Shown here piece by piece: positions 29,324-41,600 of a stretch of 64,000 nucleotides of DNA (its first letter is position 1; every line of letters starts with the position of its first letter). The notes under the pieces were generated by a model. That model was not told where the DNA came from and searched no databases. It worked only from the letters and a program-made list of their open reading frames with translations. A program made the position numbers and the translations under genes. The stretch covers positions 124,001-188,000 of the forward strand of contig VHIT02000011.1 in NCBI GenBank assembly GCA_009768925.2, read 5' to 3'. Source of the DNA: Cryptosporidium bovis (taxonomy: Eukaryota > Apicomplexa > Conoidasida > Eucoccidiorida > Cryptosporidiidae).

Positions 29324-30278
29324 TTTAGTAACTTTTAAATTAAACCACTTAAATGTATATTATATTATTTACTTTACACAATATAAGTTAGATATTTCCA
29401 AATATATTATATAATCATTTATTTGTATGCTTATCAAATACTAGTACAATAAATTAGTACTAATCCAAATGCCAATATTATTATCGGTATTTTCAATAAT
29501 AAAATACGTCCTAATTTATTGTGTTATTAATTTGTTTTTATTTGTAACTATGTTATACATTTAATTACTATAATATTTTGTGTATATGCACTTTTTTTAC
29601 AAATGTTATACGTATTAAACCACTATTTTTACACAGTTAGTTATATATCAAAGAAAATGTTAAATTTCGGGAGCCCGCCAGACTCATGTTTAGCAATTAG
29701 ATTAACTCATTACATTTAACAACGAACTTAAAAATGAATTTGGTACATTTATAAATATTATTTAGCTTTAGTAATAGAAAATGAGTCGTTTGTTCATTCA
29801 TATAATGTATTGATGACACATTGTACAATCAAATAGTAGAAGCTTTACCCTAATTTCACATATAAAACGGCAGGTATTGTTTTTCAAAAATGTATGCAGG
29901 TAGTACTGAAAAACTGGAAAACCACACGTAGATATATACCAAACAGGATTATGTTTATAATTGCAGAATATTTAAATATTATTGCCCCAACATCAAATTA
30001 GTACCACTTTCCCCAATCTACTTGTTCAGAACTTTTTTCGAAGAGATATAACTATTTGCAGTACCGCCAATTGGCACTGCTATAGAGCATTAATGTAGTT
30101 ATATTGGTATACCTTAATTTTATAAAAAAAAGAAAAAAATAAAACAAATATACACGTACATTTATATCTATAATATTTTTCATTTTACCTTCCAATTATC
30201 ATTTCCATCCTAATAATTCACCCAAAAACTAGGATTTAGGGACTAGTTACTTCCGCAATCTAAAGGAAAACTGAGGAT
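29324..30278. promoter_or_regulatory. Shared divergent promoter of two hydrolases
   Basis: This 955-bp AT-rich region between two head-to-head alpha/beta hydrolase genes contains CCCGCCA at 29674-29680 within a short GC-rich patch (CGGGAGCCCGCC). No other gene is seen. Confidence 0.4.
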
Positions 30279-31523
30279 ATGAGCAATATAAAACTAATAT
30301 TAAGTTTAACAATATGCATTTTAACATTCAATTACATTAGTTTTTCATCAGCGAATGAAAGTGGTGATAAAAATGTAATCCCTGAACACTATTATTACGA
30401 GGTAGGTAATAAAATACAGCTTAGTGGAGGAGTGGTAAACTACGATTTAAAACAAATGTCTGATGAAGGTCCAATAGTATTGTGTTTACACTGTTTCATG
30501 GGTACTATTTCTGACTGTTCTGCAATATCGAAGGCACTTGCAGCAGAGGGATTTAGGTCGTTAAGATTTGATTTTTATGGTCACGGACTATCAGATATTA
30601 AAAATTTTGGAAAGTACACAATAGACGACTATGTAGAACAAACTGTTGAAATACTAGAAAAACTCGGTCTTTATAATATAACTGCTGTTGATGAACTTGA
30701 AATTCATTCTGAATACTTTGATCCACAATTATATATTATTGGAACTTCATTGGGAGGTTTTGTCGGAATGAGATTTGCAGAGAGGTTTTCAAAACATATC
30801 AATAAACTCGTATTGGATGCTCCCCCTGGCCTACTTAAAAAAAAAGTTGGAAGTATGTTGAGATATAGCTTTATTAATTATCCTCTTCAACTATTTGCAA
30901 ACATATATGCTCCCACATGGCTATGTAGTAAAATAATGAATCCACTTACTGAAAATTCGAAATCACCTAAACTCGATTTTAGAGCAAAGCATTATTGTAA
31001 ACAAATAATTCTCACTGCTTTGCAAGTTTTTTTGGGTACTGATTTATGGGGAAATGCAAAAATATATCACAAATTTGGATTATCGAATGTAAATACGCTA
31101 TTTTTCTGGGGGACTGAAGACAAATTGTGTCCTTTATCATCATCTATTGTCATATTAAATGAATATGTACCTAATGCCGGCATTATTGTATATGAAGACT
31201 GTGGACATAGATGTTTAAAATACTGCAAAGAGCAATTCATTAAAGATGTTATTAAGTATTTCAAAGATGAATTTATCAGTGAATTATCGACAATTTCTGA
31301 TTATTATAAAACTATTGAGTATAAACTCCTTCCTACTTCAAAAACGACCAAAGAAACGACTGGTGTTAGAGGTTCTCAATTGGAGCCTTCAACTTCCGAA
31401 TATAATATTTGTGGTTCACCCGAAACTCTCAATAGTAAGGTTATAAAACTAGCTGCCGACTATGAAGATGCTGATTCTGATGTATCCACTAATGATGGTG
31501 ATGAAGCATGTAAAATTCACTAG
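30279..31523 (+). CDS. Secreted or ER alpha/beta hydrolase, divergent paralog
   Basis: The protein has 414 residues. The N terminus (MSNIKLILSLTICILTF...SSA) is a signal peptide. The hydrolase core follows: LCLHCFMGT (the HG of the oxyanion motif is HC), DFYGHGLSD, nucleophile GTSLGG with Ser157, acid region WGTEDKLCP, and catalytic His in EDCGHRCLKY. The fold and order match the neighbouring minus-strand hydrolase, which lacks a signal peptide, so the pair looks like an inverted duplication followed by divergence. A polar Ser/Thr-rich C-terminal extension (about 70 residues) has no hydrophobic anchor. Substrate unknown. Confidence 0.85.
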   Translation: MSNIKLILSLTICILTFNYISFSSANESGDKNVIPEHYYYEVGNKIQLSGGVVNYDLKQMSDEGPIVLCLHCFMGTISDCSAISKALAAEGFRSLRFDFYGHGLSDIKNFGKYTIDDYVEQTVEILEKLGLYNITAVDELEIHSEYFDPQLYIIGTSLGGFVGMRFAERFSKHINKLVLDAPPGLLKKKVGSMLRYSFINYPLQLFANIYAPTWLCSKIMNPLTENSKSPKLDFRAKHYCKQIILTALQVFLGTDLWGNAKIYHKFGLSNVNTLFFWGTEDKLCPLSSSIVILNEYVPNAGIIVYEDCGHRCLKYCKEQFIKDVIKYFKDEFISELSTISDYYKTIEYKLLPTSKTTKETTGVRGSQLEPSTSEYNICGSPETLNSKVIKLAADYEDADSDVSTNDGDEACKIH

Positions 31524-31708
31524 TCAAGAAGACGAAGATAAAGTATGTGTATTAATAAATAAACAATATACTAGTTTTTGTGTTATTTTAAGTGAGTCTA
31601 TATTTAAACATTTTCCCCATATATATTTGTTATAAATATTCTGTTTTTAGATTAATTATATATAAACTATTTTCACTGTACTAAATTATGTTTTTTATGA
31701 TGTTGACG

Positions 31709-34216
31709 TCACTTTTTTTTTGGTGCAGATGGTGAAGAGTCGCCCCCTCTACCCTTACCACCCCCTCCACTTTTATTGCCTCTTCCTCCTCTAGTACCTA
31801 CTCTTGCACCTGAACTATTATTGCTGTTCCCACTCGCTGATTTTGTCTTTTTTATTACTTTAATTAATGAACCCAGATTATTTTCTCCATTTTTATTATT
31901 GTTACTAGCAACATCACTATCATCATCCTCATATTCAAATACTTGACCATATTCTTCACTATTTTTATCTTTATTGCCACTATAATCAAAATTGTTATCT
32001 ATTCTTTGTTTCTTAGATGATTGAATTGAGTACTTAACCATATGTGTTGTTGAATTTATTATTCTTGTCATTGTAGACTTTACTTTACTATCTACTTGAT
32101 CATATGTTTTAACTTGGTTTTTCAACATTAAGGAAGACATATGTTCAGTCAAATAATTTCTATTTAAACAATACTCGTTCATGATTGTTATACTTTTATC
32201 AATAGCGTCTTTAATGTCCATTTTACTATCCAATAAAGGCTCTGTGGCTCTGTAATATAACAAATCTAAATAACCTGATATTCTCAGTATTTTTGAACTT
32301 GAGCAGTTACCACCAGTTCCAACAGTTATCACCGAAGTTATCTCACTCAGTAATCTTTTATTTTTATTCTTATTAGAATTTTTACCCAGCCACTTTGGGA
32401 ATTCTGGTCTAGCTAAAAATAAACCGTTATTCTTTACATTAAATGAACAATTTAAAAGCGCAATATCTTGCAGTAAACTCCATTCATTGTCAGCTCTTAA
32501 TTTTGAATTGTATAAATCTGACTCCACAAAAGAGTTCGCATAATCTAATATATATTTTGTGTGTTCAACACCAGATAAATTACTGTTGTAGCTACTATTA
32601 TTACTTCTAATTGAAATTGCCGTTATATAATTTTCATGTAATAATAACGGCATTAAATCAAAATCAATAAAAAACAAATCTAATTTTTGTGACAATGTTA
32701 GGTTGCATGATTCTGTTGAATTTAGTAATTTTTTAGTTGCTGAAAAAATATCCAATGTTACCTGTACATCTTTTATATTATTTAATACCTCTTTTTTCAT
32801 ATCCATAAATCTTACATTATTATTGGTTAATGATAATAATTGTAATTCGTTTAATATCTGCCTTAAATCATTACCAACTGATTCACATAATAATTCTATT
32901 GCGTTTGGTTCTATATTCATACCTTCATTGTTTGCAATCGCCTGCATTCTTTTTATTATTTGACTTTTTGTTGGTCTAATAAATTTTAAATCATAACATT
33001 TTGTGGCCAAGTTTCTTACTTTTTCACTCATTCTATCATTGCAGATACATATTATTGGCCATCTTGTTTTTTGTATTAATCTTCCTAATGCTGCTGCTCC
33101 ACCTCTATCGCTTCCTCCTAATCCATCCATTTCATCCATAATTAATAACATATTCATATTTAAGCCTACATTTTCATTAATATCATTATTTTCTTTCTTT
33201 CTGGCAAATGTTGAAAGGGAATAACCACCTATTGCACTTTCTGATAAATTTTCAATTATCTCTTTGGTTCTGTCATCACTTGCATTCATTTCAATAGGTA
33301 TATAACCACATTTTTTAGCTATTAAATTTGCTACCGTTGATTTACCTATACCTGGTGGTCCACTTATTAATGCAGCTCTTGCATTTATATTCTCCGTTTG
33401 TGGAAAACGGATCCCTGGTGAAAATGTTGGTTTTGGTGTTGGTTTTTTCTTTCCTTGTATTACTACACTGTTCCAATCAGCAAGCCACGAATGCAATTTT
33501 CTTATAACATCCCCATTTCCAATTACATCTTCTACACTTACTGGTTTATGTTTATTTGTCCATAATTCATTATTATTACCAACATTATTTCTCATAACAT
33601 TAATATTATTGTTATTGTTATTATCTATTAATGCTTTATCCTCCTTATTTTTAAAAGAAGAATATATTTCCATAAACTCATCCTCTGATAGTATTTTTAT
33701 ACCTTTACTTATTGCATTGCGATACTTAGTTCCCTCTTCTATATTACGACCATCTTCTAACATGTTTCCTGCTATTAAATAAGATGTTTTACCACTTACT
33801 GCTGATGTTAGCTTTCCACCTAGTATCTTAACCATATTTTCTATCTCTGATCTTGAATTATTTAAAAATGTACCAGTTACAACAATACTTAATCCATCAA
33901 ATTCACCCTTTAATAATACATCATTATTTATATTGTCTTTTCTTTTATTTTGTTCATTTCTTTTTGGGCTCTCCTTTTTATTTGAAATATTATTGTTAAT
34001 TAATTTATCATTCTTTTTGTTACACATTTTTACACCTTCATTGTACTCCACTTCTTCATCATCACTCAGTACTTTATGTAACCTTGAGAATTTCTTTTTT
34101 GAATTCATTTCTACTTTTGTTTCTCCCTCATAATTTTTATGTTCACTATTTTTGATACATTCGTCACTCTTCTTTTTTTTTTGTTTTGAAAAGTAATCAT
34201 CTAATGTTACCTCCAT
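31709..34216 (-). CDS. RFC1: Replication factor C large subunit (RFC1)
   Basis: The 835-residue protein has the RFC1 architecture: a Lys/Asn-rich N terminus, a BRCT domain at about residues 103-185 (FDGLSIVVTGTFL ... GKTSYLIAG), LWTNKHKPVSVEDVIGN, then an AAA+ domain with Walker A SGPPGIGKST (about 285-294), NASDDRT, Walker B LLIMDEMDGL (about 361) and the sensor region CICNDRMS. The C-terminal RFC1 domain follows, then a Lys/Asp tail ending in an RGG-like GTRGGRGNKSGGGGKGRGG. With RFC2-5 it loads PCNA at primer-template junctions. It is shorter than human RFC1 (about 1,150). An Asn run near 198-216 is low complexity. Its neighbour Ctf4 also works at the replication fork. Confidence 0.95.
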   Translation of the reverse strand: MEVTLDDYFSKQKKKKSDECIKNSEHKNYEGETKVEMNSKKKFSRLHKVLSDDEEVEYNEGVKMCNKKNDKLINNNISNKKESPKRNEQNKRKDNINNDVLLKGEFDGLSIVVTGTFLNNSRSEIENMVKILGGKLTSAVSGKTSYLIAGNMLEDGRNIEEGTKYRNAISKGIKILSEDEFMEIYSSFKNKEDKALIDNNNNNNINVMRNNVGNNNELWTNKHKPVSVEDVIGNGDVIRKLHSWLADWNSVVIQGKKKPTPKPTFSPGIRFPQTENINARAALISGPPGIGKSTVANLIAKKCGYIPIEMNASDDRTKEIIENLSESAIGGYSLSTFARKKENNDINENVGLNMNMLLIMDEMDGLGGSDRGGAAALGRLIQKTRWPIICICNDRMSEKVRNLATKCYDLKFIRPTKSQIIKRMQAIANNEGMNIEPNAIELLCESVGNDLRQILNELQLLSLTNNNVRFMDMKKEVLNNIKDVQVTLDIFSATKKLLNSTESCNLTLSQKLDLFFIDFDLMPLLLHENYITAISIRSNNSSYNSNLSGVEHTKYILDYANSFVESDLYNSKLRADNEWSLLQDIALLNCSFNVKNNGLFLARPEFPKWLGKNSNKNKNKRLLSEITSVITVGTGGNCSSSKILRISGYLDLLYYRATEPLLDSKMDIKDAIDKSITIMNEYCLNRNYLTEHMSSLMLKNQVKTYDQVDSKVKSTMTRIINSTTHMVKYSIQSSKKQRIDNNFDYSGNKDKNSEEYGQVFEYEDDDSDVASNNNKNGENNLGSLIKVIKKTKSASGNSNNSSGARVGTRGGRGNKSGGGGKGRGGDSSPSAPKKK

Positions 34217-36674
34217 ATGTTCGTTGTGTATTTGAAAAAAATGAATTTACTAATAAACTTTATTATTGAAATTATTTTTCTGGAATTTATTCTAATTATA
34301 GTAATAGTAACTATGATTAATGTTTTATTCTTATTTTTAACGGAATCTAATCTTTTTGTTTTTGATTGCTCCTTGTGTTAAATTTACTTTTTTTACATTA
34401 ACTTGGATTATTTGATGTACCCCACATTTAACATTGCCGGTTTGATGTAATTAAAAAAAATGTATAGGATTATAGCTTAATTTAAACATCATATCACTCT
34501 TTTTCAAAATATTAACATTATTTTTTGCTAAAATCATTAAAATATCATTCTTTATACTTCAATTAGTGAACTTATTCCGAATACTTGTATTTAAATTAAA
34601 GAGAAAATACTATTTCACTTTGTTTATTTACTAGATCAAAATGTTAAAATTTATATCTATATGTCAACAAACCTTCAATTTTTTTGGTTTATAACAGCTA
34701 TTATTGAATCAAATCTCCTTATAACATTATTTGTTCCCATGGTATTGTTTTTACTTAATGCTCATCAATCAGACTAAATTCTAAAATGGTTGAAACAAGA
34801 AGCTGTAAATCTGAGTTACGCCTGAGCTACTTTGCATTTTGATATCGTTAATATTTATCAACAGAAGATCGAAAATAAACAAAGAAGTGACTAGTTTCTT
34901 TCTCCAAGATATTAACAAATACCTGACATTTTTTGTCTTACTCTCATAAACTATTTAAAAAATGTTCCGGTTAAATCTATTTTCATAGTAAATATACCAG
35001 TTAAAAGTTATATATGCGATAATATATTACATTGTTGTGTATTTAATCATTCATTAAAAAATGTCCATATTGATTAAATCTTTAATTAGTGTATATGAAC
35101 ATGCGGGATTCAAATGCCTTGATTTTAAAATTAAAATTATCGCACATATTTAAATACTTGCTTCATATATAAATATTAATTTTGTTAAATACAACCAAAT
35201 ATTAATGAAAATTCCAAATTTTATTCAGTTATAATCATCAAAAATAAATTTAACTGAAAAATTCACACTTTATAACTAACACAAGTCATCGCATGACTTT
35301 CTGCGTGCCATACAGTACAGAATGCATGTGGACAATATATACTACTATCTACAGTTAGAAAATACAGAAAGTCGAATTTAATAGTAATATATAAAATGGA
35401 GCAATTCTGAAATTAGTCATGAATATGAGAGTATGCAAATGGAAAATCGCAAAAGAAAAATCGTTTCCAGTATAAAAATTTGTAAGGTGATTAAAACATT
35501 CAACTGTAATTTAGTCCGTAAATTTAATTTCTAGTTTGTATATTATTATAATACAAAAAAATAAACCAAGTTTGTTATTATTTATTATAAAAATGAACAA
35601 AAAGGATAACGCAATATATCAAATTATTTTATTAAGATCATCACAGTTATCATTTTCTATTGGCTAGTAATTCACCTATTTATTTTAAACTTATTATTAA
35701 AAATGTAAAAATGAGTTAGAAATTCACTTTTATAATGGTTTAACCTACTAAATGTTGAAATAATATTCTGGTAAATACATAATTATTATAACACATTAAA
35801 GAAATAGGTTATTATTATCTTAGTTATTAGCTGGGAATATGTTAAAAAGGCGGTAAGGTATATTTGGCTTTTACACAAAGTTAAACTATTAATAAAAAGA
35901 ATAATTAATGTAGACAAAAGGACAAATTATAATTAAAATTATCGGTTGAATATTATATAATGAATAACATTTCGGTTTATTTATTTCAACGTAGTATATT
36001 TTTTCCACTTCAGTAAACCAAAGTTTAGAAAATAGTGGCTATCTTTAATATATTAATTTATTCAAATACCGGAGTAATTCAGTTAGCTTCTTATTTTTTT
36101 AGAATTCAGAGAGAAAAAAAAGATTAAGAATGAATATACAATGAGTAATGTTCACGCCTGTATCTAAGACAGCAAGCTCGTGTTACACCGTTTGCTCGTT
36201 AATTCACCCTGGCAAAAATAAATATGTAAGGAGTTATATTAGATGTGGAATATACTAAGAACCATATGTAGGTTTAAAAATTCTTCATTTAGTATTAAAA
36301 GAAAGGTTATTTCTACTCGTACAATTAAAATACATATTTATCTCTTTTTTCTGTCTAACTTCATGTTACACTAACTAGCCTATTGTTAATATAAAGTGCG
36401 AAATCGATGTATTGCTACTGTATTTAAACGTAGGTGGTTTGGTTTAGTTTATTTCAATTGTTTTTAATAGTAACACTGTTTACATCTAATTTCCCATTAA
36501 AAAATTAAACTAAGGATTTCATATTAGTTCTAGTATTGGATTTTCTGTGATTTTTTGATCTGCTGGCGCAAATAAATAAGGGGTTAAATGAAATGTATAA
36601 AAGTGAATTTGTATTAATGAGATCAAGTACATTGTAGTGTTATTTTGTCTATTTTTACTTTAAAAAAAGAAATC
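34217..36674. other. Long gene-free AT-rich region
   Basis: This is the largest gap (2.46 kb), a divergent spacer between RFC1 (-) and the PSMD5-like gene (+). It holds GGCGGTAA at 35849-35856, GGCGCAAA close to 36566, and a GC-richer island at 36150-36214 that stands out from its surroundings. No protein frame is supported. A non-coding RNA gene is possible but not recognised. Confidence 0.45.
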
Positions 36675-38183
36675 ATGATAAATACATTAACTGAATGTCA
36701 AAAAAAGTTACTGAATGATTTTCTTTCCTCCCCACTTTGTATGGAGTCTTATGAGAACCTCGCAAGCAAAATAACAATAAGTGAAATTTTAGAAGCACTG
36801 TTAGTAACTAAAAACCAGGATGATATCTCAGTAATAATTGAAGTAGTCAAACGTCTTACAACCTTTGGTGTAATTGATGATATAATAATAGATAACGAAA
36901 AATCGATTGAGATATTAAGAAAAGGCTCAACATCTCAAGATACAAATATAAGATTATTAATAGCATACATGATATATTCTATTTCAAATAATACTAAAAC
37001 ATGTAAAAAACTATGTGAAAATGGGTTGTATTTGTTGATAGGAACACTAATTAAAGATAAGGATATATCAATTGGTGAATCTGCTTCGAAGTCCCTTAAG
37101 CAAATTGCAATCAGTTTTCCAGAATATGTATATGACGATAAATTGTTAAATATAATAAAATCAGATTTTTCATCTCTGAAAGATGAAGCAAGACTTAGAA
37201 TATTAGATTCATATGTATCAATAGGATCTATATCAGAAGAACTATTTGAAAATTGCCAAAAAAAGAGTAGCATTTATTCTCTGGTGCTGAAAGAATATTT
37301 TACGGACGATATCCTTCTTAAGCTTGTGTCTATAAAGTTATTGGAAGATATGGGTGAGTACAAGTGGGGTATTGAATTTATTGTAAGTAATTCAACACCT
37401 GAATTACTTATCAAGGATTTGATAGACCCGATGTTTGATGATGACATTAAAATATCCATTACATACTTAGTTTCAAGAATAATAAATAATCATCCAGAAA
37501 TGTCAAGTAACGTTTTGAATATGTTGAATAAATCATTTATAAACATATTTAAGGAATTTATGTTATCTTTTAGTCAGAATAATAACTTAAATAAAACAAT
37601 TTGTGCAATTAATTCGTGGGGTTTATTTACAACCAAGTATTCGAGTTTTCAATCACTAATAAGTGAATGGGAGGGATCAATACAAAAAATGCTCGACTAT
37701 TTAACAAATTCAAATTCCGATATTTCACTGGCATCCTTAAATTCATGGGTTGTTCTTTTTGAATCCAGTGAGATCAAGGATATCATTAATAATTTAAAAA
37801 CTAGTTTTAACTTTAAGCAATTAATTGAAAATAAACTCATTCCAATTATACTAACTGACATTATATCAAAACCATTTCCCGAGAATAGGACTTTAATATA
37901 TCGCTTATTGGCATTAATGATACCACATTTTTCGTCTATATCCTCAAGTTTATGTTCAAGCAACAAATTAAGAGATTTAATTCTGAATTTCAATAGTGAT
38001 TCTAATAAAGAGTTGTTGTATATTAAATATGACATGGTTAAGCAGATGATGAAGTATGACAAAGATATAGTTAAAAGTCTTTCCAATGAACACTTCTACG
38101 ATTCAATGGAGGAATACGTCAGTTTTGGTCCATTTTATAGGTCATCGTCTGTAGAAATGAAGGTTAAGGATGCGGCAATTTAG
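36675..38183 (+). CDS. PSMD5/S5b-like proteasome base assembly factor
   Basis: The first ATG (36675) gives 502 residues; ten codons upstream are open but start with TTG. The length equals that of human PSMD5 (about 504). The sequence is all-helical with HEAT/ARM-like repeats (for example ENGLYLLIGTLIKDKDISIGES at about residue 120). The C terminus EEYVSFGPFYRSSSVEMKV resembles the Gly-Pro-aromatic-aromatic end of PSMD5 (from memory). Known PSMD5/Hsm3 binds the Rpt1-Rpt2 module with RPN1 during base assembly and is released before 26S completion. Its presence in the same window as RPN1 is suggestive only. Another HEAT-repeat protein cannot be excluded. Confidence 0.65.
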   Translation: MINTLTECQKKLLNDFLSSPLCMESYENLASKITISEILEALLVTKNQDDISVIIEVVKRLTTFGVIDDIIIDNEKSIEILRKGSTSQDTNIRLLIAYMIYSISNNTKTCKKLCENGLYLLIGTLIKDKDISIGESASKSLKQIAISFPEYVYDDKLLNIIKSDFSSLKDEARLRILDSYVSIGSISEELFENCQKKSSIYSLVLKEYFTDDILLKLVSIKLLEDMGEYKWGIEFIVSNSTPELLIKDLIDPMFDDDIKISITYLVSRIINNHPEMSSNVLNMLNKSFINIFKEFMLSFSQNNNLNKTICAINSWGLFTTKYSSFQSLISEWEGSIQKMLDYLTNSNSDISLASLNSWVVLFESSEIKDIINNLKTSFNFKQLIENKLIPIILTDIISKPFPENRTLIYRLLALMIPHFSSISSSLCSSNKLRDLILNFNSDSNKELLYIKYDMVKQMMKYDKDIVKSLSNEHFYDSMEEYVSFGPFYRSSSVEMKVKDAAI

Positions 38184-38667
38184 ATTGAGTTTTTTATTGC
38201 CTAAATTATGTTATTTTTTTCCTTTAGTGTATTTACAAATATTTAATAAGTATCGCATAAATCTTATTTTAGCATTGCTATTCACTTCTTATAAGCTTAG
38301 ATTATTTCATTTTTTTCTATTTTTAATGTAAATGAAATAAAAATCATTCAAATTGCTAAAAATGTATTTGTTTGCATGTGGGTAAGTTTTAATGTGCCGG
38401 TATACAATATATGCACTACAGGTAATTTAATTTTAATATTTTTTTAAGGATAAAAATTTCAATAATTTTTTTATTTTTTAAATTAAAAAAAAGATAATAT
38501 TAATAACACATTAAGTATTGTTTTTATTGTATAAGGTTCAATCTTTTTTTTAAAATATAAATTTGAAGTTTGCCTTTAACGACAAATAATTGAGAACACA
38601 TAATAGGGGTGTTACTATATCTCCTTAATACATTTACACAATCTATATTTAAAGTAAAATATATAAA
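38184..38667. other. Tandem spacer PSMD5-like to Ctf4
   Basis: This 484-bp AT-rich spacer with T runs lies between two plus-strand genes. No element or frame is recognised. Confidence 0.4.
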
Positions 38668-41600
38668 ATGGATGGTAATAATGTTGTGTGTAGTATAAAT
38701 AGCGAATATAATGATAGTTTTAGAAGGGAGTTGTATTTAAGTTATGAGTATAAAGAGAGTAATTTAATAAGTATAATTATACATACAAATGAGAAGACTT
38801 CATTGGAAATAATTAACATAAATGTTGACAATAATGGCGAATATAGTTCAGAAGGTATAATATGGTCTCCAAGGGAAAATAACATACAAAAAAAAGAGTT
38901 TGATTATAAGCAAATATCATATTGTTTATATTCAAATAATAATGTTTATCTGGGTTATACAAATGGCAGCGTAAGACAATATAGTTTTAAAAATATTGTA
39001 GATACTGATAAATTGAGATTAGAAGATAATTATTATAATGAGATGTTTGGTGATTCGCAGGAGGAATCTGACAGTACAGAGGGAAAAAAAAAACATTGGT
39101 TAAATAGTGACAACAACGATAAAATAAACTCAAGGTTATTAATGAAACATATGGGCTATCCAATATGTATAAAGGAAAATAATAATAAAATATATGTATT
39201 GTATGATGATGGAATACTAATGAGCACGGATAAAGAATACAGTAAAGGGTACAATGTTAAGAGATATTATGAAACATTTGAGGGTAGTATATATTTCTCA
39301 TTGAATTCAAAAGGTAATTATATAGCATTTTCAACGAATGATAGAAGACTATTAATATCATCAATAAATAATGACGAGTTAGAAAATAGGAATAATTCTA
39401 AAATATTATTAGAAAAAACACTTTTTAGGAAGACATCTTTTGAAAGCAGTGAGAAGACAAAAAATCCGCATAATATATTAAACACATGTTGGAGTTTATG
39501 TGACAAATATTTATTTATTCCAGGTGATACTGAAATAAGAGTTTTTAACATTGATGACTACAATAAGAATAACTATGATATAAAAGTATTCGAGGATGTA
39601 GTGAGCAAAACAAGCAAGGTAGAAAAATCAGAAATATGTCTAATTAGGGTTATTAAGATTGAAAATAGTGTTAATTTAAATTTATTATTATCCCTAGATA
39701 TCATTTGTGGATTAAATATATACGTATATGAGGATGGATTATTAAATATAAAAATGATAAACAGGAACAAATTAAATATGTTTGATAAAATGAAGAAAAA
39801 CAGCTATCCTATATCACTTGATGTGGTTAATTATAACGGTGGGAGTTTTTTGATTGGCATAGTATTGAATACTGGTGAAACAGTAATCAGAGAAATAAAT
39901 ATAAACGATAAAATTAACATTAATTTTAGTGGTGATAGCGATATAAAGTTAGTTAATTATTCGAGTAAAAAATCGGATTTTGATAAGATAGAGAAATCAA
40001 ACAAATTGTTGGATGATATAGCAGAAGTGGACGTCAATGATAAAAGTGAATATAGTGATAATATATTTATGAAAGATGATTATTTTGATGACGATGACTA
40101 TCAAGCGTCAAAAAATGATGAATATTATGAAGATGATATTTACGAAAAAACTGCTAAAAGTGGAGTTAATATTAGTGATAATGAATATAATGAAAATGAT
40201 GATAGTGATGGTGTCATTGGAGATGATATTGATGATGAATATGAATACGAAAATTGGGATAAAAAAGAGTTGGGGAAGCAAATAAATTATTTAAAGAAAA
40301 GAATAGAAAAGTTGAAAGAAGTAATTAACAATAGTAATGATAGTCAAATTCCAGTAATACCTGGTTATACCGGTGAATTCATTTACAATGAAAATAATGA
40401 TTCATTAATGGAAGAAAATAGAGAACATTTATTATGTTGGAATCATTCAGGTTATATGATATACAAAATAGATGAGATGAATGAAAGACCGATGATAGAC
40501 TTGGAATGTTATAATTCAATAGATGGTCCAAAAAAAATAAAAATATACGACACAAAGGGATTTAATATGGGAAATGTAGGTATTGATGGTTACATATTAG
40601 GCAGAAAAGCAAAATCTCTTGAAAATGGAAAATATATACCATCAATATTGGAATACCGTTTATGGAGAACATGGGGAAGAAGTGATAAAACAGGATGGAC
40701 GAAAGAACTATTGGTGGGAGAAGATTTAGTATGTATGACGTGTAGCAAAGATTTTGTTGCAGCAATTACATCATTAAGATATTTAAGAGTATGGAGAAAT
40801 AGTGGAATTAATAAATTAATAATAAAATTACTTGGATATCCAGTAAGTTGTGTATCAAATGATGATTATTTGTTTGTAATTACACAAAAAGAACCATTTT
40901 ACTATAAAACAATGAATGATTATGAAAATACTAGAAGAAAACATATGAGTGAAATAATATCAGGAAAATGTAATACATATGAAATTTATATAATAAATGT
41001 AAATTATGAAACAATCATATATAACGATATAATGTCAGTATCACCGGGTACAATAATAATATGGTGTGGGATAACAGATAAAGGTGTACCAGTAATAAAA
41101 GATTCATCAGGGCAAACATATATATTATCAAGGCAATGGAAAAATCAAAAGGAGAACTGGATACCATGTACAAATTTTAATTCAATTGAAAAAAACACAG
41201 TCAATAAATGTTTTATATTAAGTTTAGAAGAAGATTATTTTAATGTAATAAAATTACCTGAAGGATACGATAATCCGACACCATTAATGGCTAAAAACAG
41301 TTTAAATTATACAAGTATCAAAATACCATATAATATACCTATATTAGGCCTACCTTCATCAATAAGACGATGGATGAATATTATAGATAATGATAAAACA
41401 TTAAGTGAATGTGTAACTAATAATAACATACCATGGGAAATAATTGATGAATTGATATTAAAATTAGATATTAAGTATAATACGATATTATCATCAATTT
41501 TATTGTTAAATGAAAGTGACTATCATGAATATGAGGTTCAGTTAAAACAATATAAACTTCAAAAAGAAAAATTATTAATGAGGTTATATATGAAATTATT

